Assembly: GCA_017535635.1 (NCBI GenBank)
Contig: JAFXTU010000017.1
Span: 1 to 58,735, forward strand
DNA: 58,735 bases
From: Oscillospiraceae bacterium
Lineage (GTDB): Bacteria > Bacillota > Clostridia > Oscillospirales > Oscillospiraceae
Direction: 5' to 3'
Under the pieces are notes generated by a model that was given only the letters and a program-made list of their open reading frames with translations, had not been told where the DNA came from and searched no databases. This document shows, piece after piece, positions 1 through 6,367 of this stretch (position 1 is its first letter; each line of letters begins with the position of its first letter). The position numbers were made by a program, and so were the translations under genes.

Positions 1-8
1 TAAACACT

Positions 9-51
9 GCGCGGGCCCTGGACCCAAAAGGAGAAGGCACAGGACCCGCGC
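9..51 (-). terminator. Inverted repeat downstream of the prepilin gene
   Basis: An 11-bp stem (9-19 with 41-51, one G-T pair) of the type GCGCGGGCCCT. It lies about 160 bases past the stop of the minus-strand prepilin. There is no clear T-run, so terminator function is only plausible. I see no gene in the rest of 1-207. Confidence 0.35.
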
Positions 52-207
52 AATTCAGTTGTGTCGGCTCGGAGGGTTCCCGGCCTCCGGGCCATGCGCT
101 TTATGTGAGGGGGAGGATTCCCGGCCTCCCCGTCAGCGCCGAAGGGATTGGGGATCAGAGGATCGGACCGCGGAAGTTGGCAGCGAACCGACCCCATTGA
201 CATCTAA

Positions 208-633
208 TCAAGAAAGATCTACGGCAGAGATTGCACCATCAGTAATCGTGATTTGGAGGCTCTGATCAGCATTTGCACCAGTATCAAGGGCATTGAAGTC
301 ACTTGCGGTTATTATTGTTCCATCAACAAACGCTAGTTCTGTAGCAACTCCACTCCAATCGTTATCCTGCTGACTCTTAATCGTGACTGTAATCGCATAA
401 TCTCCATCACCGCCATTAGCCGGGCCGGTAACTCTGGTCTGACCTGCAGTGCCTGCGATAACACATGACATTACTTCAGCATACCCAGCGCGTATGTTGG
501 ATACAGAAACAGCATCACGGCTCTTTTCCAACTGCGTGGTGAAGATGGGGATAGCGATGGCGACCAGGACGGCGATGATCGCAACGACGATCAACAGCTC
601 GGCCAGGGTGAAGCCCTTGTTGTTCTTCTTCAT
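208..633 (-). CDS. Type IV prepilin-like / pseudopilin protein
   Basis: A 141-residue protein with a textbook prepilin N-terminus: a short basic leader (MKKNNK), then GFTLAELLIVV. Prepilin peptidase would cut after the Gly and methylate the Phe. The conserved Glu at +5 and a roughly 20-residue hydrophobic helix follow. The rest is a small, neutral to acidic globular head with no recognisable cysteines. The ATG at 633 was chosen because the leader matches the family and AAGGAG lies 11 bases upstream. No pilus assembly ATPase, platform protein or peptidase is nearby, so it is an orphan subunit served by machinery elsewhere. Major pilin, minor pilin and DNA-uptake pseudopilin cannot be told apart from this sequence. 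Confidence 0.85.
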   Translation of the reverse strand: MKKNNKGFTLAELLIVVAIIAVLVAIAIPIFTTQLEKSRDAVSVSNIRAGYAEVMSCVIAGTAGQTRVTGPANGGDGDYAITVTIKSQQDNDWSGVATELAFVDGTIITASDFNALDTGANADQSLQITITDGAISAVDLS

Positions 634-701
634 GAGACCTTTCACTCCTTGTTCATATTTCCCCGGCGGCCGAATGTGCAAATCGGGAACTTTCTTGAAT
701 T

Positions 702-821
702 GTACACATTTTGAGACAGATTAAAATTTTACGAAAGTGTAAAAAAGCACTGGACAAATCCGAAAGGCTGTGCTATAATCCACCCGCAAACAAACCAGCG
801 GCCAAGTTTTAAAATGTGTAC
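702..821. repeat. Inverted repeat pair around an isolated promoter
   Basis: GTACACATTTT (702-712) recurs inverted as AAAATGTGTAC (811-821). The pair encloses AT-rich DNA containing a good plus-strand promoter (751-779). It could be a pair of operator sites for one regulator or the ends of a roughly 120-bp mobile remnant. The stretch 634-959 contains no gene I can support. Confidence 0.5.
751..779 (+). promoter_or_regulatory. Sigma-70-type promoter with no obvious gene
   Basis: TGGACA, a 17-base spacer and TATAAT, reading rightward. The only plus-strand sequence it could transcribe is the intergenic stretch and the antisense of the recombinase gene, so it may drive a small RNA or belong to a mobile remnant. 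Confidence 0.5.
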
Positions 822-869
822 TTTTTAGGACTCCCCCAGACTACATATTGATCCCATTGATTAAAAAAG

Positions 870-886
870 TGCCGCCATCGGCGGCA
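870..886. other. Short perfect hairpin TGCCGCC-ATC-GGCGGCA
   Basis: A 7-bp perfect stem with a 3-base loop in the AT-rich gap before the heptamer array. It may be part of the neighbouring repeat element. No function is evident. Confidence 0.4.
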
Positions 887-900
887 TTAAGTATATCATC

Positions 901-980
901 GTCGCCGAAGGCGACACCACAACTCCACTCTTCACTCTCCACTCTTCACTCTCCACTTTTCACTCTCCGCTCTTCACTCT
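901..980 (-). repeat. Heptamer array with GTCGCC hairpin at the 3' end of the recombinase gene
   Basis: A hairpin (GTCGCC-GAA-GGCGAC, 901-915) is followed by about nine degenerate heptamers which, on the minus strand, read AGAGTGAAG / AGTGGAG. The array overlaps the last codons of the recombinase, so the final residues (VKSGE) and the TGA stop are repeat-derived. The same array-hairpin pairing occurs at 1591, 2510, 46128 and 58472. Confidence 0.75.
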
Positions 981-1571
981 TTTTTTGATCTCTTCCTTCC
1001 GCCGGTAAAACGTGGACTTGCTGATGCCGCAGCGCTCCACCAGCTCCTCCAGGGGCAGCTCTCCCGCCTCCCAGGCCCGGACCATTTCCGGCAGCTCCCC
1101 CGGCAGCTCCTTTTTCGGCCTGCCGAAGCGGACGCCCCTGGCCCTGGCCGCGGCGATGCCCTCCGCCTGGCGCTGCCGGATGCTGGCGCGCTCGTTCTCC
1201 GCCACGAAGGAGAGGACCTGCAGCACGATGTCGCTGAGGAAGGTCCCCATCAGGTCCTTGCCCCGGCGGGTGTCCAGCAGCGGCATATCCAGCACGCAGA
1301 TATCCACCCGCTTTTCCTTGGTGAGATAGCGCCACTGGCGCAGGATCTCCTCGTAATTGCTCCCCAGGCGGTCGATGCTTTTGACGCAGAGAAGATCGTC
1401 GGGGCGCAGCTTTCGCAGGAGACGCCGATACTTGGGCCGGTCGAAGTCCTTGCCGCTCTGCTTGTCCACATAGATGTTCCGGGCCGCGACCCCATGCTCC
1501 CGGAGAGCGATGAGCTGGCGGTCCTCCTTCTGCTCCCGGGAGCTGACCCGGGCATAGCCGTAAACGATCAT
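960..1571 (-). CDS. Serine recombinase / resolvase family protein
   Basis: A 203-residue small serine recombinase. The catalytic domain starts with YGYARVSSREQ, containing the nucleophilic Ser of the Y-x-R-V-S motif. The following resolvase motifs are visible: a KSIDRLGSNYEEI segment with the second catalytic Arg region, a GTFLSDIVLQVLSFVAENER helix, and GVRFGRPKK leading into a C-terminal helix-turn-helix (CGISKSTFYRR). Length and domain order fit the Tn3-resolvase/invertase group. ATG 1571 has AAGGAG eight bases upstream; an upstream in-frame ATG at 1727 lies inside a repeat element and was rejected. Heptamer arrays in inverted orientation bracket the gene (901-980 and 1591-1607), and its C-terminus runs into one of them. 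It may belong to an element now reduced to this gene. Its substrate sites are unknown. Confidence 0.9.
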   Translation of the reverse strand: MIVYGYARVSSREQKEDRQLIALREHGVAARNIYVDKQSGKDFDRPKYRRLLRKLRPDDLLCVKSIDRLGSNYEEILRQWRYLTKEKRVDICVLDMPLLDTRRGKDLMGTFLSDIVLQVLSFVAENERASIRQRQAEGIAAARARGVRFGRPKKELPGELPEMVRAWEAGELPLEELVERCGISKSTFYRRKEEIKKRVKSGE

Positions 1572-1590
1572 CCGGCATTCTCCTTCATAC

Positions 1591-1905
1591 AGTGAGGAGT
1601 GAGGAGTTAAGGTATCGCCTGCGGCGGCGTCCTTATTCGTCGGAAAGAGGCAGCACGCGCCCACCGCTTCGCGGCGGGTCCCCTCGCGCGGAATGGCGAG
1701 TATCCGCCCAAAGGCGAATACTCGCAAGATTCCGGCGAAACGTCCTTCCCAAAACGGAACGATATGTTCCGTTTTGGAGCGGAGGAGCCGGGGGAATCTT
1801 TCATCTATTCACGCTTGCGTGGATAGATGACATTCACCCGAGCGACGACAATGTCCCGAAGGGACATACCACAATTCCTCACTCCTCACTCCTCACTCCT
1901 CACTC
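1591..1905. repeat. MITE-like element with inverted heptamer ends and four internal hairpins
   Basis: About 315 bp without a gene. The left end reads AGTGAGGAGTGAGGAGTT then GGTATCGCC-TGC-GGCG; the right end is the inverse, ending in four CTCACTC heptamers that touch the stop codon of the next gene. Inside are strong hairpins: 1696-1703/1718-1725 (GCGAGTAT), 1749-1760/1766-1777 (12 bp, CCAAAACGGAAC), 1802-1814/1817-1829 (13 bp) and 1852-1857/1861-1866 (TGTCCC). Terminal inverted repeats with a non-coding centre are the pattern of a miniature transposable or structured repeat element. Confidence 0.65.
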
Positions 1906-2361
1906 TTATTTCGGCCACTTCGCCCGGAGGCGGGCCACGGCCTGGCTCACATTCTGGGGGCTGCAGTGAAGGGCCTTGGCGGCCTCCGCCTGAGTATAAT
2001 CCCGGAAGGCCAGCATCGTCAAAAGCACCCTCGCCCCCGGGGACAGCTCCCCCAGCCAGCGGCGGAGCGCCGGGTCCTCGACAGCCTCCAGCCAGTCCTC
2101 CTCCTCCGGTTCCTCCGGGTCCACCAGGATCGCCCCCGGGAAGAGCCGGTTCAGGGTCTCCTCCCAGCTCTCATCGTCGTAGTATGACTCCAGGGTCTCC
2201 GTATGGCGGTAAAACCGCCGGTCCGAGCGGAAGACCTCCAGATCGAAGCGGTACAGCTCCCGGATCTGCTCCTCCGTCATCCCCAGGGCCCGGTATTCCT
2301 CCGCCTGCCGGATGCTCCGCCGCCAGAAGGCGTTCCATTCTTTTCCGTTGTGCCAGTTCAT
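1906..2361 (-). CDS. Sigma-70 region-4-like helix-turn-helix protein
   Basis: A 151-residue soluble protein. The N-terminal two thirds is acidic and rich in Trp/Glu, with no recognised domain. The C-terminal about 55 residues, starting near LSPGARVLLTMLAF, resemble sigma-70 region 4: a helix, then DYTQAEAAKALHCSPQNVSQAVARLR, which has the helix-turn-helix spacing that binds -35 elements. There is no region 2, so it is probably a sigma-like activator or an element-borne regulator, not a complete sigma factor. Such proteins are common on integrative elements of Clostridia. AAAGGAG precedes the ATG by six bases. The stop codon abuts the heptamer array at 1875-1905. Confidence 0.65.
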   Translation of the reverse strand: MNWHNGKEWNAFWRRSIRQAEEYRALGMTEEQIRELYRFDLEVFRSDRRFYRHTETLESYYDDESWEETLNRLFPGAILVDPEEPEEEDWLEAVEDPALRRWLGELSPGARVLLTMLAFRDYTQAEAAKALHCSPQNVSQAVARLRAKWPK

Positions 2362-2408
2362 TGCGCTCTCCTTTGCTCTCTCGGCCCCGGAAAGAAAAAA
2401 GGCCGCCC

Positions 2409-2455
2409 GATCCCCAGCCGGACGGCGCGCAGGGGCGCGGCCCGGACTGGGGATC
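2409..2455 (-). other. Long hairpin upstream of the sigma-like gene
   Basis: GATCCCCAGCCGG (2409-2421) pairs with CCGGACTGGGGATC (2442-2455) with one bulge. It lies about 50 bases upstream of the minus-strand start at 2361, inside its likely 5' leader. It could be an attenuator or structured leader, or a terminator-like remnant. Confidence 0.4.
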
Positions 2456-2509
2456 AGGCGGCACAGGGGAAGTCACGCTTTCGCGGCCCCGGGGCACGGA
2501 CCTGATTTT

Positions 2510-2610
2510 AGTTAACAGTTAATAGTTAATAGTTAATAGCTATATCGCTTGTGGAGATGAAATTTCATGTTTCCGCCGAAGGCGGCTCCTCAATACCACT
2601 CTCCACTCTT
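2510..2610. repeat. Short inverted-end element with heptamer arrays
   Basis: About 100 bp. The left end is AGTTAACAGTTAATAGTTAA and onward (four heptamers, to 2540), then TATATCGC. The centre is the perfect palindrome ATGAAATTTCAT (2557-2568) and the hairpin CCGCC-GAA-GGCGG (2573-2585). The right end (2596-2610) is the inverted AGAGTGGAGAGTGG array, just past the stop of the zinc-ribbon gene. It has the same architecture as the 1591-1905 element, but smaller. Confidence 0.55.
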
Positions 2611-2617
2611 GAATTAA

Positions 2618-2851
2618 TCAGCTGCGGCGGAAGGTGAGGGGCGGGAAGATGACCTCCTCGCCGCAGTTCGGGCACTTGAGCCGGTTGGGCCCGTGGCTCC
2701 CCCGGTAGAGGAGCTCTACCTTGTGGCAGCAGAAGGGGCAGAGCCTGGCCACGGTGTGCTGGCCGGCAAGGCTCTCCCGCAGGGCCTCCTGCTCCGCCCT
2801 GGCTTTTTCGTAGCGGACCGGGTCCGCTTCTCTTATGTTGACTCTCGGCAC
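2618..2851 (-). CDS. Small zinc-ribbon protein
   Basis: A 77-residue protein with an N-terminal charged helix (EKARAEQEALRESLAG) and a C-terminal four-Cys ribbon: CPFC, then CPNC about 20 residues later. This is a likely single Zn site of the kind seen in small nucleic-acid-binding or protein-docking proteins. I chose GTG at 2851 because GGAGGAGG lies seven bases upstream, and because it gives a 19-base overlap with the end of the ImmA/IrrE-like gene, typical of translational coupling. Longer readings in this frame are overlap artefacts. The function is unknown; the context suggests an accessory of the same stress/mobile-element module. Confidence 0.6.
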   Translation of the reverse strand: MPRVNIREADPVRYEKARAEQEALRESLAGQHTVARLCPFCCHKVELLYRGSHGPNRLKCPNCGEEVIFPPLTFRRS

Positions 2852-3528
2852 GGTTCGTCCTCCTCCATGGTGATGTCCAGCCCGGCGCGGGGGAAGGGCC
2901 GGTACTCTCTTTGCAGGCGGCCCAGCTTCAGCAGCCGCAGGGCCAGGGCCTGGCGGGAGACGCCCAGCTCCCCGGCCAGGGTGTTGAAGCGCCGCCAGCC
3001 CTCCGGGTCCAGCCAGGGGTTCAGCACCCGGATGGAGGGGGGCAGGGCGCAGCGCCGCAGCCCCCGGAGCACCAGCCCCTCCGGCAGCAGGAGTGCCGAG
3101 GCCAGACGGTCGGCCCGCCGCTCCTCCCAACCCTCCGACGAAGAGCGGCAGCAGAGAGGCTTCTCCGCCGCCCCAGGCACGGCCCGGCACAGGAGCAGAT
3201 GGGCGATCTCGTGGGCCAGAGTGAAATTCCGGCGGCCGGGGCTTTCCCAGGGGGAGGCAAGGCTCCCGTCCAGCAGGATCGTCCGCCCGTCCAGCCTTTC
3301 CCAGGCCCCCGCCCGGTCCCAGACCCGGACCCAGAGGGGACCCGCGGAGGTGAGGCCCAGGAGGTCCCCCTCCGGGGAAAGGCGCCGATATTCCACCCGG
3401 TATCCCAGGACCTCTCGCCCCAGGACCCAGGGGTCCACCCGGTCCCGCGGCGCGCCGGGACGGGCAAAATACTTCTCCAGCGCTTCCGCCGCCAGTTCCT
3501 CCGGCGCAGAGCGTCTCCCGTCAGCCAT
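2833..3528 (-). CDS. ImmA/IrrE family zinc metallo-endopeptidase
   Basis: A 231-residue protein with the HExxH zinc motif in FTLAHEIAHLLLC near residue 125, followed by a downstream acidic ERRADRLASALLLP helix giving the third ligand region. This is the signature of ImmA/IrrE (COG2856) proteases, which cleave XRE-type repressors of integrative elements or act in stress responses. The C-terminal part contains a predicted winged or HTH-like helix pair (ELGVSRQALALRLLKLG), as in several relatives. ATG 3528 is preferred (GGGAGG upstream); an upstream ATG would place coding sequence over the consensus promoter at 3566-3594. No partner ImmR-type repressor is adjacent, so its substrate may be encoded elsewhere. 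Confidence 0.8.
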   Translation of the reverse strand: MADGRRSAPEELAAEALEKYFARPGAPRDRVDPWVLGREVLGYRVEYRRLSPEGDLLGLTSAGPLWVRVWDRAGAWERLDGRTILLDGSLASPWESPGRRNFTLAHEIAHLLLCRAVPGAAEKPLCCRSSSEGWEERRADRLASALLLPEGLVLRGLRRCALPPSIRVLNPWLDPEGWRRFNTLAGELGVSRQALALRLLKLGRLQREYRPFPRAGLDITMEEDEPCREST

Positions 3529-3565
3529 CTCCACCGCCTCCCTCTCATTTTTCGGGAACGGGGAC

Positions 3566-3594
3566 AGTATAATACTCGGAAAACGAGTTGTCAA
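3566..3594 (-). promoter_or_regulatory. Consensus promoter with embedded palindrome for the ImmA/IrrE-zinc-ribbon pair
   Basis: On the minus strand: TTGACA (3594-3589), 17 bases, TATACT (3571-3566). The spacer contains the palindrome ACTCG-TTTTC-CGAGT, a plausible repressor operator. The position just upstream of ATG 3528 makes it the promoter of the two-gene unit. Confidence 0.75.
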
Positions 3595-3811
3595 TAGGCA
3601 AATGGCCTTTTTTTCGAGAGCCCATAGGATGAGAAAAATGCCATGTTTTTCCATCTTTCTCCGACCCGGATTTGGCGGTTCCTACAAAACGGAACAATCG
3701 CCCGGAAGCGGGAAAAAAACCTATTCCGTTTTTCTGTTCTTCGGTATATAATATATTAGTTAAAATCTGCCCAACTCCGGCCCGCCGCCCGACAGGCGAA
3801 AGGAAGAAGCC

Positions 3812-5056
3812 TTGAAGAAACGACTGAGCAAACAGGATATCCTCACCGTCCCCAACGCCCTGAGCCTGTTCCGTATCCTTCTGATCCCCGTGATCGTCTG
3901 GCTTTACGTCATTGCGGAACAGCGCTATCTGGCGGTGGGCGCGGTGCTCCTCTCCGCCGTCACGGACATGGCTGACGGCTATATCGCCCGGCACTTCAAC
4001 ATGACCTCCGACGTGGGGAAGCTGCTGGACCCGGTGGCGGACAAGCTCACCCAGGCGGCCCTGCTGATCTGCCTGGCCAGCCGCTGGCCGCTCATCTACT
4101 GGGTCTTCGCCCTGCTCTGCCTCAAGGAGATCGTCCAGGGGGTCCTGGGCCTGGCGGCGGTCCGGGTCACGGGGCAGATGCAGAGCGCCCAGTGGTACGG
4201 AAAGGTGAGCACCGTGGTCTTCTACGTCACCATGCTGATCCTGATCCTTCCCATCGAGCTGCCGGTCTTCTGGGCCGATCTGCTGGTCCTGCTCTGCGCC
4301 GCCGCCCTCATGCTCTCCATGCTCCTCTACGTCCGCAGCTTCCTGGGCATCGTCTGGGCCGCCCTCTTCCCGGAGAGCGGCAAACGGTCCATGTGGCTGC
4401 GGCTGTTCATGCTCCTCATGTGGGGCTGCGTGCTCCTCTTCGCCTGGGCCCACCGGGACCGGGTGGTCCTGGAGCCGGGGCTCCAGGTGATCCCCCGGAG
4501 CCTGGTGCTGGCCCTCCTCTTCATGGCGGGGCTCTTCGTGCTGAAAAGCCTGAGCATGGTGATCCACAGCGGCCTCATCTACGCCCTCAGCGGCATTCTC
4601 TTCCCCCTGCCTCTGGCCGTGGCGGTGAACCTCCTGGGTACCGGCCTCATGGCCTCCCTCAGCTACGGCCTGGGGAAGCGCCTGGGGGGCGGCGGCATCC
4701 GCCGCTTTGTTCAGACCCACCGGAACGCGGCGGTCCTGGGCCGCCTCCGCAGGGACAATTCCTTCGTGTTCACGCTGCTCACCCGGCTCATCAACCTGCT
4801 CCCCTTCGACATCGTCAGCGCCTACCTGGGCGCCACGGATACGCCCCTGGGGCCCTACCTGCTGGGGAGCGTGACGGGCATGGCGGCCTCCTGCGTCCTC
4901 TTCCCCCTCATGGGGGCGGGGCTGAGTACGCCCCTGTCGCCCCGCTTCCTGGTCCCCCTGGGGCTGGAGGCGGTCCTGCTCCTGGGGAGCGCCCTGGTGC
5001 TTCTGACCATCCGCAATCGGGACGACGACGCCCCGGCGGCGGACGACGCCCGATAG
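3812..5056 (+). CDS. CDP-alcohol phosphotransferase fused to a DedA/VTT-type membrane domain
   Basis: A 414-residue integral membrane protein. Residues about 1-185 form a CDP-alcohol phosphatidyltransferase: the signature D-x2-DG-x2-AR-x8-G-x3-D-x3-D is complete (DMADGYIAR, then GKLLDPVADK), near residue 52. This chemistry swaps CMP of CDP-diacylglycerol for an alcohol, for example in phosphatidylglycerophosphate synthesis. Residues about 190-400 carry further membrane helices and a DedA/SNARE-associated (VTT)-like core (GLIYALSGILFPLPLAVAVN, and a R-x-INLLPFDIVSAYLG re-entrant segment), a family tied to lipid scrambling. The start is TTG with AGGAAG upstream. The two domains are usually separate genes. 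The specific alcohol substrate cannot be read from the sequence. Confidence 0.8.
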   Translation: MKKRLSKQDILTVPNALSLFRILLIPVIVWLYVIAEQRYLAVGAVLLSAVTDMADGYIARHFNMTSDVGKLLDPVADKLTQAALLICLASRWPLIYWVFALLCLKEIVQGVLGLAAVRVTGQMQSAQWYGKVSTVVFYVTMLILILPIELPVFWADLLVLLCAAALMLSMLLYVRSFLGIVWAALFPESGKRSMWLRLFMLLMWGCVLLFAWAHRDRVVLEPGLQVIPRSLVLALLFMAGLFVLKSLSMVIHSGLIYALSGILFPLPLAVAVNLLGTGLMASLSYGLGKRLGGGGIRRFVQTHRNAAVLGRLRRDNSFVFTLLTRLINLLPFDIVSAYLGATDTPLGPYLLGSVTGMAASCVLFPLMGAGLSTPLSPRFLVPLGLEAVLLLGSALVLLTIRNRDDDAPAADDAR

Positions 5057-5065
5057 GAGAGAGCC

Positions 5066-6301
5066 ATGGCCGCGGAATTCACCAGAGCGATGCGCCGGGA
5101 CTACACGATCCTGGCCCCGGATATGTTCCCCACCCACATGGAGCTATTGCAGGCGATCTTCCGCATCCACGGCTACCGGGTGGTCATCGTCCATGACGAG
5201 GGGAAAAAGGTCATCGACACCGGCCTCAAGTACCTGCACAACGACATGTGCTATCCGGCCATCTGCGCCATCGGCCAGCAGCTCTACGCCCTGACCTCCG
5301 GGGAATACGACCTGAACAGGACCGCCCTGATCTTCTTCCAGACCGGGGGCGGCTGCCGGGCTTCCAACTACATCATGCTGCTCCGGAAGGCTCTGGAGAA
5401 GATGGGACTGGGGGAGGTGCCGGTGATCTCCCTGAGCCTCACGGGGCTGGAGCGGTCCCCCGGCTTCCGCTTCACCCCGTCCATGCTTCTGGCGGCGATG
5501 CGGGCCATCATCTACGGGGACATGCTCCTCCTGCTGAAAAACCAGACCCTGCCCTATGAGACCCGGCCGGGAGACACGGCGGCGGTGGTGCAGAAGTGGA
5601 TCCGCACCCTCACGGAGCAGTTTTCCCATCGCCGGGGCCTGAGCCGCCGGGCCCTGCGGCGCAATCTCCGGGCCATGACGGAGGACTTCCACAAGATCCC
5701 CCGGGAAAAAAAGGAGCTCACCAAGGTGGGCGTCGTGGGGGAGATCTACGTCAAGTACGCCTCCTTCGGCAACAACGGGCTGGAGGCCTTCCTGCTCAGC
5801 CAGGGCTGCGAGGTGATGGTCCCCGGGGTTTTGGGCTTTTTCCAGTACTGCTTCGCCAACACGGAGACGGACCGGCGCTACTACGGGACGCCGCTCCTGA
5901 GCGCCCTGGCCGGGAAGCTGGTGCTGCGCATCTCCGAAAACTGGGAGCGGGAGATGCTGCGGGCCCTGGAAGATTACCCGGAGTTCGTCTCCCCCGTGTC
6001 CTTCGACCGGGTGAAGGAGCTGGCGGACCGGGTCATCGACCGGGGCGTGAAGATGGGGGAGGGCTGGCTCCTCCCCGGCGAGACGGCCCAGCTCATCGAG
6101 AAGGGCTACTCCAACGTGGTCTGCGCCCAGCCCTTCGGCTGCCTGCCCAACCACATCGTGGGGAAGGGCACCATCCGGAAGCTCCGGGAGCTGTACCCCG
6201 AGGCGAACATCTTCCCCGTGGACTACGACGCCGGGGCCTCCCGGGTGAACCAGGAGAACCGCATCAAGCTCATGCTGGCCATGGCGCGGGAGAGAGAATA
6301 A
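5066..6301 (+). CDS. Acyl-CoA dehydratase activase-related protein (DUF2229/HgdB-like)
   Basis: A 411-residue soluble protein matching the C-terminal part of the large 2-hydroxyacyl-CoA dehydratase activator-related proteins. It has the LKYLHNDMCYPA segment with its conserved Cys, a GGGCRASNY motif, and a terminal AQPFGCLPNH Cys motif followed by FPVDYDAGAS. These Cys residues probably hold an iron-sulfur cluster. The usual N-terminal BadF/HgdC-type ATPase half is absent, so this is either a stand-alone partner or a split version. The gene starts nine bases after the membrane transferase, with GGAGAGAG as ribosome site, so the two are co-transcribed. The substrate is unknown. Confidence 0.75.
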   Translation: MAAEFTRAMRRDYTILAPDMFPTHMELLQAIFRIHGYRVVIVHDEGKKVIDTGLKYLHNDMCYPAICAIGQQLYALTSGEYDLNRTALIFFQTGGGCRASNYIMLLRKALEKMGLGEVPVISLSLTGLERSPGFRFTPSMLLAAMRAIIYGDMLLLLKNQTLPYETRPGDTAAVVQKWIRTLTEQFSHRRGLSRRALRRNLRAMTEDFHKIPREKKELTKVGVVGEIYVKYASFGNNGLEAFLLSQGCEVMVPGVLGFFQYCFANTETDRRYYGTPLLSALAGKLVLRISENWEREMLRALEDYPEFVSPVSFDRVKELADRVIDRGVKMGEGWLLPGETAQLIEKGYSNVVCAQPFGCLPNHIVGKGTIRKLRELYPEANIFPVDYDAGASRVNQENRIKLMLAMARERE

Positions 6302-6315
6302 TGTTAATTACACCA

Positions 6316-6349
6316 GGGGCGCCGCGGCATTCTGCCGCGGCGCCCCCTT
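6316..6349 (+). terminator. Strong hairpin terminator between convergent genes
   Basis: A perfect 14-bp GC stem (6316-6329 with 6333-6346, GGGGCGCCGCGGCA) with a three-base loop and a short CTTT tail. It ends the rightward unit and may also stop the leftward esterase operon. Confidence 0.8.
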
Positions 6350-6367
6350 TGCAGGCAAAGCGTATTT

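Noticed and set aside
901..980. Heptamer arrays as CRISPR repeats
   Set aside because: Units are only seven bases, degenerate and without unique spacers; no cas genes are present.
1572..1727. Longer N-terminus of the serine recombinase
   Set aside because: The extension is translated heptamer and hairpin repeat; the resolvase fold starts at 1571.
3545..5137. A 530-codon open frame opposite the phosphotransferase-DedA gene
   Set aside because: Gln/Asp/His/Glu/Gly-rich shadow composition with no family features; the sense gene has a full catalytic signature.
6302..6367. Short frame after the dehydratase-related gene
   Set aside because: The sequence is fully explained by a terminator hairpin.
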